From positions 558,001 through 622,000 of the forward strand of contig NZ_JAENJG010000001.1 in NCBI RefSeq assembly GCF_016597785.1: a DNA stretch of 64,000 nucleotides, read 5' to 3'. Within the stretch, counting starts at the first letter, position 1. Each line of letters starts with the position of its first letter. The notes below the pieces were generated by a model. The model was not told the DNA's origin. It saw only the letters and a list, made by a program, of their open reading frames with translations, and made no database searches. Source of the DNA: Leucobacter sp. L43 (GTDB lineage Bacteria > Actinomycetota > Actinomycetes > Actinomycetales > Microbacteriaceae). Positions 1-8,762 of this stretch are shown here, piece after piece. Position numbers and translations under genes: made by a program.

Positions 1-1363
1 CAGCCGCTTCGGAAGCGGCATCCGCCGAACCGTCGGCGGTCCCGTCGGCCGCAGCATCGGCATCGGTCTTGCCGGACGACGACGCCACGGTGACGAACGC
101 GGTTCTCGGCCAGGACTCCGTGCTCTGCACCAGCGCGTAGTCGAGTTCTTCATCGGTGATCCTGGGCGGAACCACCGCATAATCGGGCACCGACGCGCGA
201 ATCGTGTAGTTCGCCGTGCGCTGTGCGAGGGCGTCGTCGACGAACCGCTCGTCGAGCGCGGCCGCGTCGAGGTCGTCGTCGCCCTCGTTCGCCGCCGCGG
301 AGACCTGCTCGACGATGCGATGCAGTTGCGCTTCCGTGACGGGCACCGGCGCGATGGACGACGGCTGCGCCGTCGGAGTTTCTTCCACCGGCTTCGGGCC
401 CATCTGCGGCCAGTACTCGGCGGAGCAACCCGACAGCCCGAGCACCGCGGCGATTCCCAGCACGGGGAGCAGGCGGCGCCCGTATCGTCGGTTCTGCCTC
501 GTTCGGGCGATCATGCCGTCCCGACCCGCTCGGTTCCGAATGTTCAGCGTCATGCGCTCTCCTCTCGGCGGAGCGTCTGCACGGGCATCGGCTCGCGGCG
601 CAGCACTCCGACCGCGGCGCTCCGGTCGTGCGAACGCATTCCTCAACCCTTGCAGCGGTCCTCGGCGTCCACGGCGAGGACCGAGGCCCCGACGATCATG
701 GTCGACGGCGAGCAGGTACAGCACCGCGCCGACGATCGCGAGCACGCCTCCCGCTGCCAGCAACGGCCCGGCCCACGGCGTGCTGCGATCCTGCGCCCAC
801 ACGAGGGACACCTCGCTCGGGATCGGGTCCGTCCCGTTGGTCGCGATCAGCACCGACTGGTCGACGGCGATGGACACCGGAACGCGGAGCGTCTCGGTCT
901 CGGTCTCGGTCGATCCTCCGTTGCCGTCGATGAATCGGGAGTCGAGCCACAGGTCGCTCCCCCGAGGGTCGAGCCCGTCGCCCGCTTCGTCGGCCTCCGT
1001 CGTCGCGGCTCCGGAACCGGTCTCCGGCGCTTCCGCAGGGGCCCCGGGGATCAACGCCGTGAGGAGTCGCTGCTTCCGCTGGTCCACGGTGAGTTCGGCG
1101 TGCGGGAACGGGGCCAGCCAGGCATCGACGTCGCGTGTCATCGCGGTGGCGACGAACGCGTCGGCGCCCTGCACCACGACGTTCGCCTGGCCGGGGAGCT
1201 TCGAGAACTCGGTGCCGTCGACCACGGCGAAGGCCGCTTCCGACTGGGTGTCGACGGGCAAACTGATCTCTGCCGGACCGGCGAGGAATGTGCGCTGCCC
1301 GAGCCCGAGCAGCAGAAGCACTCCAGACAGCACGAGCACTGCGATCGCAAGCGCATGTCGCAC
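1..1363 (-). CDS. Partial membrane protein continuing in frame into a lipoprotein-like half
   Basis: The reading frame is open from a GTG at 1363 to the left edge (at least 454 codons); a GAGGAG ribosome site precedes the GTG. The N-terminal half has a membrane segment (residues about 5-22), an extracellular stretch of about 170 residues rich in Thr and Glu, and a second membrane segment near residue 215. A basic tail follows. At the internal ATG (553), which has its own GAGGAG site, a new arginine-rich signal segment begins with a lipobox-like LSGC, then a Pro/Thr linker and a small domain. This looks like two neighbouring genes, a bitopic protein and a lipoprotein, running in one frame with no stop between them. 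It may be a real fusion, a frameshift, or two overlapping initiations. I do not recognise a function. Confidence 0.6.
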   Translation of the reverse strand, partial: MRHALAIAVLVLSGVLLLLGLGQRTFLAGPAEISLPVDTQSEAAFAVVDGTEFSKLPGQANVVVQGADAFVATAMTRDVDAWLAPFPHAELTVDQRKQRLLTALIPGAPAEAPETGSGAATTEADEAGDGLDPRGSDLWLDSRFIDGNGGSTETETETLRVPVSIAVDQSVLIATNGTDPIPSEVSLVWAQDRSTPWAGPLLAAGGVLAIVGAVLYLLAVDHDRRGLGPRRGRRGPLQGLRNAFARPERRGRSAAPRADARADAPPRGERMTLNIRNRAGRDGMIARTRQNRRYGRRLLPVLGIAAVLGLSGCSAEYWPQMGPKPVEETPTAQPSSIAPVPVTEAQLHRIVEQVSAAANEGDDDLDAAALDERFVDDALAQRTANYTIRASVPDYAVVPPRITDEELDYALVQSTESWPRTAFVTVASSSGKTDADAAADGTADGSADAASEAA

Positions 1364-1622
1364 GGGATCTCCTCTACTTTCGCGTCGGTCCGGGAGCGAG
1401 CGATGGAAGCCGCGGGGCCCGAACACGGATCTTCAGCCTCCAACGCTACCGGAGCTTCCCGGGTGTGACATGAGGACTTCGTTTCTGAGGCCTTCGCCAC
1501 GACCGCCCGGAGGGGCTCTGCTCCCCTGCCGTCCGCCGTCGGTTACGCTATCGTTGGGGGGCAATTGTGTTCTCGTCGCGACCCGGTCGGGCACGCGACG
1601 ACATTCAGATTCCGGAGGGCCC

Positions 1623-4600
1623 GTGTCCGAACCAGCCCAGCAGTTCTCCCCCGCGTTCCGCGGTTACAACCGTGATGAGGTCGACGAACGCGTCGGCGCG
1701 CTGACCGGTCACATCGCGACCCTGCAATCGCACCTCGAATCCCTGCAGCAGGCGCACCGGCAGGCATCGCAGGCCGGGGACGAGCAGCGGCAGCTGATCG
1801 CCGATCTGCAGGAGCAGGTAGCCGAACTCGGCGCCTCCGGGTACTCCGGGCTCGGGCTTCGAGTGGAGAAGAGCCTGCAGGTTGCCGAGGATCACGCCCA
1901 GCGACTGATGGCGCAGGCGGACCTCGACGCTGAGAAGCTGCGTCGCTCCTCCGAGGAGGAGAGCCGCCGGGTGCTCACCCAGGCGCAGCGACGCGCCGAC
2001 GAACTGCTGACGTCGGCTTCGGAGCAGGCGGAGATCATTCTGACGGGTGCGCGCAACGACGTTGCGACGCAGAGCGCCGCTGCGAATTCCGAGCGCGAGC
2101 GGCTCCTCGATGAAGCGCGCAGGGAAGCCGAGCTGACCCGGAGCAGCGCCGAGCGAGAGGCGCTCTCGGAGCGCGAGACCGCGCATCGAGAGGCCCAAGC
2201 CGCGATCGCCGCGGCCGAAGCGCAGGCCGAGCGGATCACGACGGAATCCCGTGCCGCGGCCAATGAGCTCCGCGCCCAGACCGAGATCCAGGCCGAGGCG
2301 TTCGAGCGCCAGAAGGCGGAGAACGAGCGCGAGGCGGAACTCGAGCGTGCGCGCCTCGTGCAGGAGGGCGAGCGGGCCCGCGCGGAGTTCGAAGCGAGAC
2401 GACAGCGCGAAGAAGCTGAGCTGGAGGAGCGCTACACCGAGCAGCAGCGCACCCTCGAGGCGGACATCGAAGCTCAGCGACGCGCGCTCACCACCGAGGT
2501 CGAAACGCTCCGCGGACGCATCGCGCAAGAGCGGGCCGAGCACGATGCAGCACTCAGCCAGGAGCGGGAGGTGCACGACCGTCGCCTGCGCGCCGAGGCT
2601 CAGACGCACGTCGACCGCATCGCTCAGGAGCGAGCGGAGCACGAGGCCGGCATCGTCCGAGAGCGCGAAGCGCTCGAGCAGGAGTTGACGAGCCGGGCCG
2701 CGCAGTCAGAACGAGAACGAGAGCGAGCCGACGCCTCGGCGGCCGAGGATCGCGCCGCGGCCGCTGCGAGCCTGGAGACGCGACTCGCAGCGCAGCGCGA
2801 GGATCACGACCGGCTCCTCAAGCGTGAAGCTGCAGCGCACCGAGCGGAGCTGTCGAACGAGCGCGATGCTCACGACGCAGCACTGGCGGCCGAAATCGCC
2901 GAGCATCGCGAACTGATCTCGCGCGAGCGAAACGAGCACGAGACCAGCATCAGCGCCGAGCGCTCGGAGCACGAGGCCGCCATTCGCGAGGAGCGCGCCG
3001 CGCACGATGCCGCCCTCAGCGACGAGCGAGCGGCGCACGATGCCGCCCTCAGCGACGAGCGAGCGGCGCACGAGGCCCGCATCGCCGACGAGCAGCAGCG
3101 GCAGGAAGTGCGACTCTCGGATGAACTCGCCGCTCACGTATCGCGGCTCGCGCAGGAGCGGGACGCCCACGAGGCCGCCATCGCCGAGGAGCGGACCGCT
3201 CACGACCGTGCCATCACGGAGGAGCGCTCCCAGCACGACGCGGATCTTCGATCCGAACGGGAGTCGCACGATACGGCGATCGCTTCGGAGCGAGCTGCCC
3301 ACGAGCGGCGCATCGCTGAGGAATGGGATGCGCATCGCGCGACGATCGCGCATGAGCGCGAGGACCACGACGCATCTCTCGCGGCAGAACTGAGTGAGCA
3401 CGAGACGCGGATCCAGGCGGAGCGCGCAGAGCACGAGGCTGCGCTGGCTGCCGGTCGTGCCGAGCTCGCGAGCGAGCAGGAGGCTGCGCGGACAGCGCTC
3501 GAACGGGAACTCACCGCGAAGCAGGAAGAACACGATGCCCGCCTGACAGCCGAGGTCGCGGCGCACGAAGACCGACTCGGCGCCGAGCTGGCAGCCCATC
3601 AGGATCGCGTGATCTCCGAATGGGACGAGCATCGCCAGCGCATTGCCGCGGAGCTCACCGCTCACGAGCGCGAAATGCTGGAGACGCGAGAAACCATCGC
3701 ACGTCAGCAGGAGCGGGATCAGCAGGAGCACGCAGCGAGGATCGCCGACGAGACGACCATTCACGAAGAGCGCCTGGCATCGCAGTCCCGAGAGCACGAG
3801 CAGCGACTGGCCGATGAGCGCGCCGCCGAGGCGGAGCGGCTCCGGATCCAGCGTGACGAGGCGGCCGAGGCGCTCGGCCTCGAGCGGGAGAGCCTCGAAC
3901 TCCAGATCGAGCGCGAGCGAGCACGCCTCGCCGATGATGTGTCGCGGGAGCGCGAGGAGCACGAGCGCACGATCGCGGCGGCGGTCGCGCAGCACGAGGC
4001 GGACCTCGCGCGCGAGCGCGAGGAGCAGGCAGCCGCTATCGAACGCGAGGTCGCCGCGAAACGCGCAGCGGTCATCGAAGAGACCGATCTGTTGCGCGCA
4101 GACACTGTGGCAGAACTGGCCGAGCATCGCGCCGAAGAAGAAGCGCGCCTGGCGCGTGCGCGCGAAGAGACCGAGGACGCGGTGCGCCAGATGACGGAAC
4201 GCATCGAGCGGGAGAGCGCGACCTTCAGCACCGGCATCGCGCAGCAGCGAGAGGACTTCGAGCGCGATCTCGCGGAGCGTCAGCGTCTCGCATCTGAGAC
4301 GTCGCAACGGGAACTCGAAGCCACGCGATCCGAACTCTCCGAGCTCAAGTCCCAGTTGGAAGCCGCGCGCGAGGAATACGAGCGCCTGAGCACGGAAGCG
4401 ACTCAGGATGCACGAAACGTGCGTGCAGCAGCGGAGCGCCATGCCGCCGAGATCGTCATGGAGGCGGAGCAGCGCGCCCAGACGACGTTCGCCGCTGCTG
4501 AAGAGCGCGCGACCAAGGTGCTCGCGGCCGCTGAGGATCGGATGACGCAGTTGAAGGTCGAACGCGGTGCCGTAGCGCGCTACTTCGAGAGTCTCGGCGA

Positions 4601-4805
4601 GGTCATCACCAATGCGCAGAAGATGAGCACGGTCGCGGGCCGACTTGTGGCGCAGCCCATCGCTGAGGCGCTGCCAGCCGACGAGGCCGAGTCGACCGCA
4701 GCGGCTCGCTCCACCCCGGAAGACGCCCGTGCCGCCTCGGCAGACTCGTCGGAGCCGGGCGCCTCTGAAGCGCCAGGGACCGACACGTCTTCGACGACGC
4801 AGTGA
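1623..4805 (+). CDS. DivIVA-like very long coiled-coil protein (1060 aa)
   Basis: The chosen start is the GTG at 1623, with GGAGG about six bases upstream; the frame stays open further upstream only because it is antisense to the neighbouring gene. The N-terminus carries a DivIVA-type lipid-binding signature (RGYNRDEVDERV, about residues 14-25). After about residue 90 nearly everything is charged coiled coil rich in Glu, Arg, Ala and His, with a recurring ER-x-x-HD-x-x-L pattern in 11-residue steps. The C-terminus (after about 1010) is an acidic Ala/Ser/Thr tail. Long DivIVA-headed coiled coils in actinobacteria (Wag31, Scy and FilP relatives) scaffold polar growth or the cytoskeleton; that role here is inferred. 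No membrane segment is present. It converges on the hydrolase gene with a four-base gap. Confidence 0.85.
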   Translation: MSEPAQQFSPAFRGYNRDEVDERVGALTGHIATLQSHLESLQQAHRQASQAGDEQRQLIADLQEQVAELGASGYSGLGLRVEKSLQVAEDHAQRLMAQADLDAEKLRRSSEEESRRVLTQAQRRADELLTSASEQAEIILTGARNDVATQSAAANSERERLLDEARREAELTRSSAEREALSERETAHREAQAAIAAAEAQAERITTESRAAANELRAQTEIQAEAFERQKAENEREAELERARLVQEGERARAEFEARRQREEAELEERYTEQQRTLEADIEAQRRALTTEVETLRGRIAQERAEHDAALSQEREVHDRRLRAEAQTHVDRIAQERAEHEAGIVREREALEQELTSRAAQSERERERADASAAEDRAAAAASLETRLAAQREDHDRLLKREAAAHRAELSNERDAHDAALAAEIAEHRELISRERNEHETSISAERSEHEAAIREERAAHDAALSDERAAHDAALSDERAAHEARIADEQQRQEVRLSDELAAHVSRLAQERDAHEAAIAEERTAHDRAITEERSQHDADLRSERESHDTAIASERAAHERRIAEEWDAHRATIAHEREDHDASLAAELSEHETRIQAERAEHEAALAAGRAELASEQEAARTALERELTAKQEEHDARLTAEVAAHEDRLGAELAAHQDRVISEWDEHRQRIAAELTAHEREMLETRETIARQQERDQQEHAARIADETTIHEERLASQSREHEQRLADERAAEAERLRIQRDEAAEALGLERESLELQIERERARLADDVSREREEHERTIAAAVAQHEADLAREREEQAAAIEREVAAKRAAVIEETDLLRADTVAELAEHRAEEEARLARAREETEDAVRQMTERIERESATFSTGIAQQREDFERDLAERQRLASETSQRELEATRSELSELKSQLEAAREEYERLSTEATQDARNVRAAAERHAAEIVMEAEQRAQTTFAAAEERATKVLAAAEDRMTQLKVERGAVARYFESLGEVITNAQKMSTVAGRLVAQPIAEALPADEAESTAAARSTPEDARAASADSSEPGASEAPGTDTSSTTQ
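3001..3066 (+). repeat. Perfect 33-bp tandem duplication (two copies)
   Basis: Bases 3001-3033 and 3034-3066 are identical, giving two exact copies of one 11-residue coiled-coil unit (AHDAALSDERA). Flanking units on both sides are diverged versions of the same pattern. Exact nucleotide identity between adjacent copies points to a recent slippage or unequal-crossover event that keeps the hendecad register. Confidence 0.9.
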
Positions 4806-4809
4806 CGCG

Positions 4810-5538
4810 TTAGCGCTGCAGCCGATCCTCTTCGACGACGGTCGGAAGCGGAGCGGCTGCAGTGCCGACTGCTGAGACCACCTCGTCGAGCACCCGGCGC
4901 GTCTGCTTCTCCCCCACCCACAGGTGCCGACCGCCCTCGACCGGTATGAGCGTCATCCGCGGCACGCTCGCGAAGCGCTGCTCGGCCTCCGCCGGGCGCA
5001 GGTAGTCGTCGAACTCCGGGATCAGCGCGACGAGTTCTGGTGCGGCCTGCTGCCATGACGCGACGTCATCCGCTGTCGCACGGTGGAGCGGCGGAGACAG
5101 GAGGATCGCCCCCGCTATCGGATGCGCAAGGCCGTACTTCAAGGCGAGCTCCGTTCCGAACGACCACCCGAGCAGCCAGGGATTCGGCAGCCCTCGTTCC
5201 GCGACGAAGGCCATCGCCGCCGCTACGTCGTGCTCCTCGGACACCCCGTCGCCGAATTCTCCCTCGCTGGTGCCGCGGGGAGATGAGGTGCCGCGCGTAT
5301 TGAATCGCAGCACCGCGAGGTCGGCCAGCTCGGGAAGCCGATTCGCGGCCTTCCGAATGATGTGGGATTCCATGAACCCGCCGGCCGTCGGGAGCGGGTG
5401 CAGGGTGACGAGCGTGGCTCGAGGCTCGCGGTCCGCAGGAAGCGCGAGCTCTCCGTAGAGTGTGAGCCCGTCGGCAGTATGCAGCTCCACATCCTCGCGA
5501 CGCGCTCGCAAGACGGTATTGCTCGTAATCTCCACCAT
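4810..5538 (-). CDS. Alpha/beta hydrolase
   Basis: The product is 242 residues from the ATG at 5538, which has AAGGG eight bases upstream; an in-frame GTG at 5547 lies too close to that site. The serine-hydrolase nucleophile elbow GWSFGT is present, preceded by the HPLPTAGG oxyanion-type turn and followed by an acid region and a C-terminal GRHLW histidine. It resembles small cytosolic alpha/beta hydrolases that lack the lid domain (dienelactone-hydrolase or UPF0227 style). The substrate is unknown. There is no signal peptide. It is divergent from rnhA. Confidence 0.8.
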   Translation of the reverse strand: MVEITSNTVLRARREDVELHTADGLTLYGELALPADREPRATLVTLHPLPTAGGFMESHIIRKAANRLPELADLAVLRFNTRGTSSPRGTSEGEFGDGVSEEHDVAAAMAFVAERGLPNPWLLGWSFGTELALKYGLAHPIAGAILLSPPLHRATADDVASWQQAAPELVALIPEFDDYLRPAEAEQRFASVPRMTLIPVEGGRHLWVGEKQTRRVLDEVVSAVGTAAAPLPTVVEEDRLQR

Positions 5539-5614
5539 GCCGTTCACCCTTCACTCCAAGCTGATGCCACCAGCCTATCCAGGTCGGCGCCTACGCTCTG
5601 GCAGGATAGAAGCC

Positions 5615-6142
5615 ATGGCACTTACGGCAGCGGCAGACGGCTCGGCACTCGGAAACCCAGGCCCCGCCGGTTGGGCCTGGTACGTCGATGACGAGCAGTG
5701 GCGGGCAGGCGGCTGGCCGCGCGCCACGAACAACCAGGGCGAACTGATGGCGGTGCTCGACCTCCTCACTGCGACATCGGACCGCGCAGAAGAGCCCCTG
5801 CGCATCCTGTGCGACAGCCAGTACGTGATCAATTCCGTGACGCAGTGGATGGCCGGATGGAAGCGACGGGGCTGGCGGAAGGCAGACGGAAAACCCGTTC
5901 TCAATCGCGAGTTGCTGGAACGCCTCGACGCTGCGATGTCAGGACGTGACGTTTCGTTCGAGTGGGTCAAGGGTCATGCCGGGCACCCGCTCAACGAGGC
6001 CGCGGATCTCCGCGCCCGTGCCGCCGCGACGGCGTTCCAGGCGGGCCGCCAGCCGGATCATGGCCCGGGCCTTGCCTCACGGACTCCCGCGTCGCCCGTG
6101 GTCGATGCGCCGCAGACCGTCGCACCCCCGACCTTGTTCTAG
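5615..6142 (+). CDS. rnhA: Ribonuclease HI
   Basis: This enzyme cleaves the RNA strand of RNA:DNA hybrids, removing Okazaki primers and R-loops. All carboxylates expected in the active site are visible: Asp in ADGS near the N-terminus, Glu in NNQGEL, Asp in CDSQYV, and Asp in the NEAAD segment after the GHAGHPLN loop. The TNNQGE and WKRRGW segments match the family. At 175 residues from the ATG at 5615 it is slightly longer than E. coli RNase HI because of a Pro/Ala-rich tail. No hybrid-binding domain precedes the catalytic domain. Confidence 0.93.
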   Translation: MALTAAADGSALGNPGPAGWAWYVDDEQWRAGGWPRATNNQGELMAVLDLLTATSDRAEEPLRILCDSQYVINSVTQWMAGWKRRGWRKADGKPVLNRELLERLDAAMSGRDVSFEWVKGHAGHPLNEAADLRARAAATAFQAGRQPDHGPGLASRTPASPVVDAPQTVAPPTLF

Positions 6143-6184
6143 TTCACTGAGATCGGCGAGGGCCGATGCTCGGTGTGCTCGGTC

Positions 6185-6481
6185 TCAAGTCAGTCGCCAG
6201 CAGTGCGCGTGATAATGGCGGCGATCCCGGACCGCGGCCTCGTCGCCGAAGAAATCGTCGGCCCGCCAGGCTACGACGTGGGATTGCCCCGGAGGGATCT
6301 CGATGCGGCATGACGGGCATACGTAAGCCTTCTCAGCGCGCTGGGACGGGATGTCGCGAACGAACCACTCGGTTCCGGCTCGGGATTCGGTCCTGGCACC
6401 TCCGTGAGCGAGACGCGTCACGTCAACCTGCGGGGCGAGCGCCGCGCGCTGGTACTTGTTCGGGCCCCGGCGCTTCGCCAT
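6185..6481 (-). CDS. Small actinobacterial zinc-ribbon-like protein
   Basis: This is a 98-residue basic protein starting MAKRRGPNK. The C-terminal half has a CPSC knuckle (about residue 55) and a closing H-x-x-x-HAHC cluster, consistent with one bound zinc. Similar short proteins are widespread in actinobacteria and are sometimes labelled ATP/GTP-binding; I see no P-loop here. It starts nine bases after the transglycosylase stop and is probably co-transcribed with it. Function unknown. Confidence 0.75.
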   Translation of the reverse strand: MAKRRGPNKYQRAALAPQVDVTRLAHGGARTESRAGTEWFVRDIPSQRAEKAYVCPSCRIEIPPGQSHVVAWRADDFFGDEAAVRDRRHYHAHCWRLT

Positions 6482-6490
6482 GACGCCCGG

Positions 6491-7159
6491 TCACCACCAG
6501 TGGTTGGCGGTCCAGAACGCGTACGCCTGAGCCCATCCCCCGTAGCGATCAGCAGCGTAGCCCGAAGCCCACCGGAGATTGTCGACTGGATCGTATCCGT
6601 TGCCGGGAACCTTGCTGCACGGAAGGGCCTGAATCAGCCCGCATGCTCCGGAGCTCGCGTTCGTGGCATTCGGATTCCACGTGCTCTCACGTGAGGCGAT
6701 GTAATCGACGTAGCCCCAGTCCGACTCCGGAATTCCCGCAGCCGCCATCCACTCCGCCGGTGAGCCGCCGCCCGTGTACTTCGGCGGAGCTCCGGGGGCA
6801 TCCGAAGCTGGGGCGCCCCCTGCCTCAGCTTCGTCTTTCGCGGCTTCCTCCGCTTCCTTCGCGGCCTTCGCCGCGTCGGCAGCCCGCTTCGCCTCTTGCT
6901 TCTTCCGAACCTCCTCGGGATCCGGCAGCTCTACGACGCCGACCTCGGTGTAGACGAGATCCGCTTCAGCCGTGGTCGCCGGGATGAACTCCTGATGGAT
7001 GCGCTCCTGGAACGCCAGCGTCTCCGCGTCAGCCGGCTCGCTCGGCATCGCGAACGGAGCGACGATCGCTGCACCCAAGAACCCGGATACCGCGAGCACC
7101 GCGACCGGAGCTCGAAGCTTCGACCAACGGGAGACGGGAGCAAACTTCACGATAGCCAC
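6491..7159 (-). CDS. Secreted lytic-transglycosylase-like (SLT fold) protein
   Basis: The product is 222 residues from the GTG at 7159. A basic N-terminus and hydrophobic segment (residues about 15-38) form a signal or anchor, followed by an Ala/Glu/Lys coiled linker and a C-terminal lysozyme-like domain. The domain has the catalytic-type Glu in IASRESTWNP and the SGACGLIQALP and NLRWASGYAADRYGGW motifs typical of actinobacterial SLT/resuscitation-factor-like proteins. It should act on peptidoglycan outside the membrane. It ends close to the last domain residue, so there is no LysM or other binding module. Confidence 0.87.
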   Translation of the reverse strand: MAIVKFAPVSRWSKLRAPVAVLAVSGFLGAAIVAPFAMPSEPADAETLAFQERIHQEFIPATTAEADLVYTEVGVVELPDPEEVRKKQEAKRAADAAKAAKEAEEAAKDEAEAGGAPASDAPGAPPKYTGGGSPAEWMAAAGIPESDWGYVDYIASRESTWNPNATNASSGACGLIQALPCSKVPGNGYDPVDNLRWASGYAADRYGGWAQAYAFWTANHWW

Positions 7160-7168
7160 AATGTAACG

Positions 7169-7197
7169 ATTCTATCTCGGCAGCCTCGAATCGACAA
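7169..7197 (-). promoter_or_regulatory. Promoter of the transglycosylase gene
   Basis: On the minus strand a -35 TTGTCG (7197-7192) is separated by 17 bases from a -10 TAGAAT (7174-7169). Transcription would begin within a few bases of the GTG at 7159, giving almost no leader. Confidence 0.55.
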
Positions 7198-7237
7198 CCG
7201 GGAGGAGCGGATCGTCCCGAAACCTGTTGCCCGAGCG

Positions 7238-7840
7238 CTAGCGGGTGGCAAGGATCAACTCGACGACGGCGTCGAGCAGCGCGTCCACCTGTTCTTCGTC
7301 GTACCCGCGCCACTGCGAATGGAATACGACGTCGCGCACCTCTGCGGGCTGCAGGGCGAGCTCACGGCGCTCGAACATCTCCGACACGCGATCGAGGAAC
7401 GCATCGACCTGAGACCGGCGGTACCCCGTCGCGAACATCCCACGACGCCGAAACCGCTTGCCTCGCGGACGATTGATGCGTCCGCGCACTTCCGAGAGCA
7501 GTTGGCGGGTCTCATCCCACCAGGCGTCCTCGCCCGCCGCGCGTACCCGCGCACGCCGCTCCCGCTCGTAGAACACCTCTTCCAGGCGATCCATCGCCGC
7601 ATCAACGTATCGCGCCGAATACCCGCCGCGCTTCACCGCGAACGCGCGGCTCCGCACCGCGGCGGAGGTCATCGCCTCGCCTTCCGTCGCACCTTCGTAC
7701 GCGGAGCGGGCATCGTTCAGGAAGCGGTCGACCTGCTCCGGCTGATAGCCGAGCTGCGAGCCCGTCGCGAGCGGGAATGAGGTGTGCACCCGACCATTCT
7801 GCACGGAAGCCGTGTCCGCCGGCTGAGAGCGCCGCGCCAT
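7238..7840 (-). CDS. DivIVA-domain repeat protein (four repeats)
   Basis: The product is 200 residues from the ATG at 7840, which shares one base with the cdsA stop, so translation is probably coupled. The sequence holds four copies of a short DivIVA-head-like motif, G-Y then (Q)VD then a hydrophobic helix: GYQPEQVDRFL, GYSARYVDAAM, GYRRSQVDAFL and GYDEEQVDALL, at roughly 45-residue spacing. The long coiled coil of true DivIVA is missing. It matches what I know as the actinobacterial DivIVA-domain-repeat family. Coupling to the CDP-diacylglycerol synthase gene suggests a membrane-associated job, but the function is not known to me. Confidence 0.8.
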   Translation of the reverse strand: MARRSQPADTASVQNGRVHTSFPLATGSQLGYQPEQVDRFLNDARSAYEGATEGEAMTSAAVRSRAFAVKRGGYSARYVDAAMDRLEEVFYERERRARVRAAGEDAWWDETRQLLSEVRGRINRPRGKRFRRRGMFATGYRRSQVDAFLDRVSEMFERRELALQPAEVRDVVFHSQWRGYDEEQVDALLDAVVELILATR

Positions 7841-8757
7841 CACACGACACCCAGCGCGAGCGCGACGCCGTAGACGCCCACCGCGGACGGCAGCAGAGAA
7901 TCGAGGCGATCGAGAAAACCGCCGTGACCAGGAATCCAGGAACTCATGTCTTTCACACCCAAATTGCGTTTGATGAGGGACTCGGTGAGGTCGCCGCCCG
8001 TCGCGGTGAAGAGCACCACGACGCCGATGATGATGCCGACCCACCAGGGCTGTCCGAGGGCGAGCACCGATACCAGGACGCCCGCTCCTGCCGCAACGAT
8101 CGCAGCCCCTGCGAAGCCCTCCCAGGTCTTGTTCGGACTGATCCGGGGGGTCATCTTGCGCCTGCCGAACGTCACGCCCGCTGCATAAGCGCCCACGTCG
8201 ACCGAGACGACGACCAGAACGAGCGCGAACACCCACCACTCGCCGTGCTCCGCGAGCACCAGCAGCACGGTGAACGATGCCAGGAATGCGACGTACACGA
8301 GCGTGAACCAGCCGGAGAAGACGTCACGCACGAGTGTCCGCGCCGGCGCCTCCCAACGCGGCACGAGGCCTTCGACCAGCCTCCAGAGAATGAGCAGCAG
8401 CGATCCGGCGAAGAGGCCCATGAGCATGCCCTCGGCGCCCCAGAACGCCGCACCGGCGACCACGACGAGGCCTGCGAGAACGACGCCCACCCGGGGCACG
8501 CGCCGGCCGGCCACCCGGAAAGCCGAAGCGAGTTCCACGAGCGCGATCCCGACCAGGATCGCCACGAGCACGATGAAGATCTGCTTCACCAGCAGCAGAC
8601 TCGCGAGGAACACACCGCCGAGAATGACTCCCGAGGCGATGGCGAATGCGAGATTGCGGCCGGCTCGAGCCTCGATGCGAGCATTCGTCGCTTCGAGCTG
8701 CGCGCGAGTCGATTCGAGCGCGCTTCGAATCTCGTCGCGTTTCTCCGAGCCGGCCAT
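7840..8757 (-). CDS. cdsA: Phosphatidate cytidylyltransferase (CDP-diacylglycerol synthase)
   Basis: The enzyme converts phosphatidic acid and CTP to CDP-diacylglycerol, the precursor of membrane phospholipids. It has 305 residues, an N-terminal charged helix of about 35 residues, then about eight membrane segments. The family signature near the C-terminus is intact (SLIKRNLGVKD, then PGHGGFLDRLDS, about residues 258-285). It starts five bases downstream of the frr stop, in a pyrH-frr-cdsA order also found in mycobacteria. Confidence 0.95.
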   Translation of the reverse strand: MAGSEKRDEIRSALESTRAQLEATNARIEARAGRNLAFAIASGVILGGVFLASLLLVKQIFIVLVAILVGIALVELASAFRVAGRRVPRVGVVLAGLVVVAGAAFWGAEGMLMGLFAGSLLLILWRLVEGLVPRWEAPARTLVRDVFSGWFTLVYVAFLASFTVLLVLAEHGEWWVFALVLVVVSVDVGAYAAGVTFGRRKMTPRISPNKTWEGFAGAAIVAAGAGVLVSVLALGQPWWVGIIIGVVVLFTATGGDLTESLIKRNLGVKDMSSWIPGHGGFLDRLDSLLPSAVGVYGVALALGVV

Positions 8758-8762
8758 CCGGA

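Noticed and set aside
216-1622. Plus-strand reading frame extending the coiled-coil gene 469 codons upstream
   Set aside because: It is antisense to the minus-strand membrane/lipoprotein frame, has Ser/Arg/Pro-rich shadow composition, and the DivIVA head with a ribosome site begins at 1623.
3001-3066. Direct repeats considered as a CRISPR array
   Set aside because: The copies are contiguous without spacers, lie inside a coding frame and keep the reading frame.
2706-4442. 578-codon minus-strand frame
   Set aside because: It is the mirror of the repetitive coiled-coil gene; its Leu/Arg/Gly pattern follows from the E-R-A-H repeats and it has no start signal.
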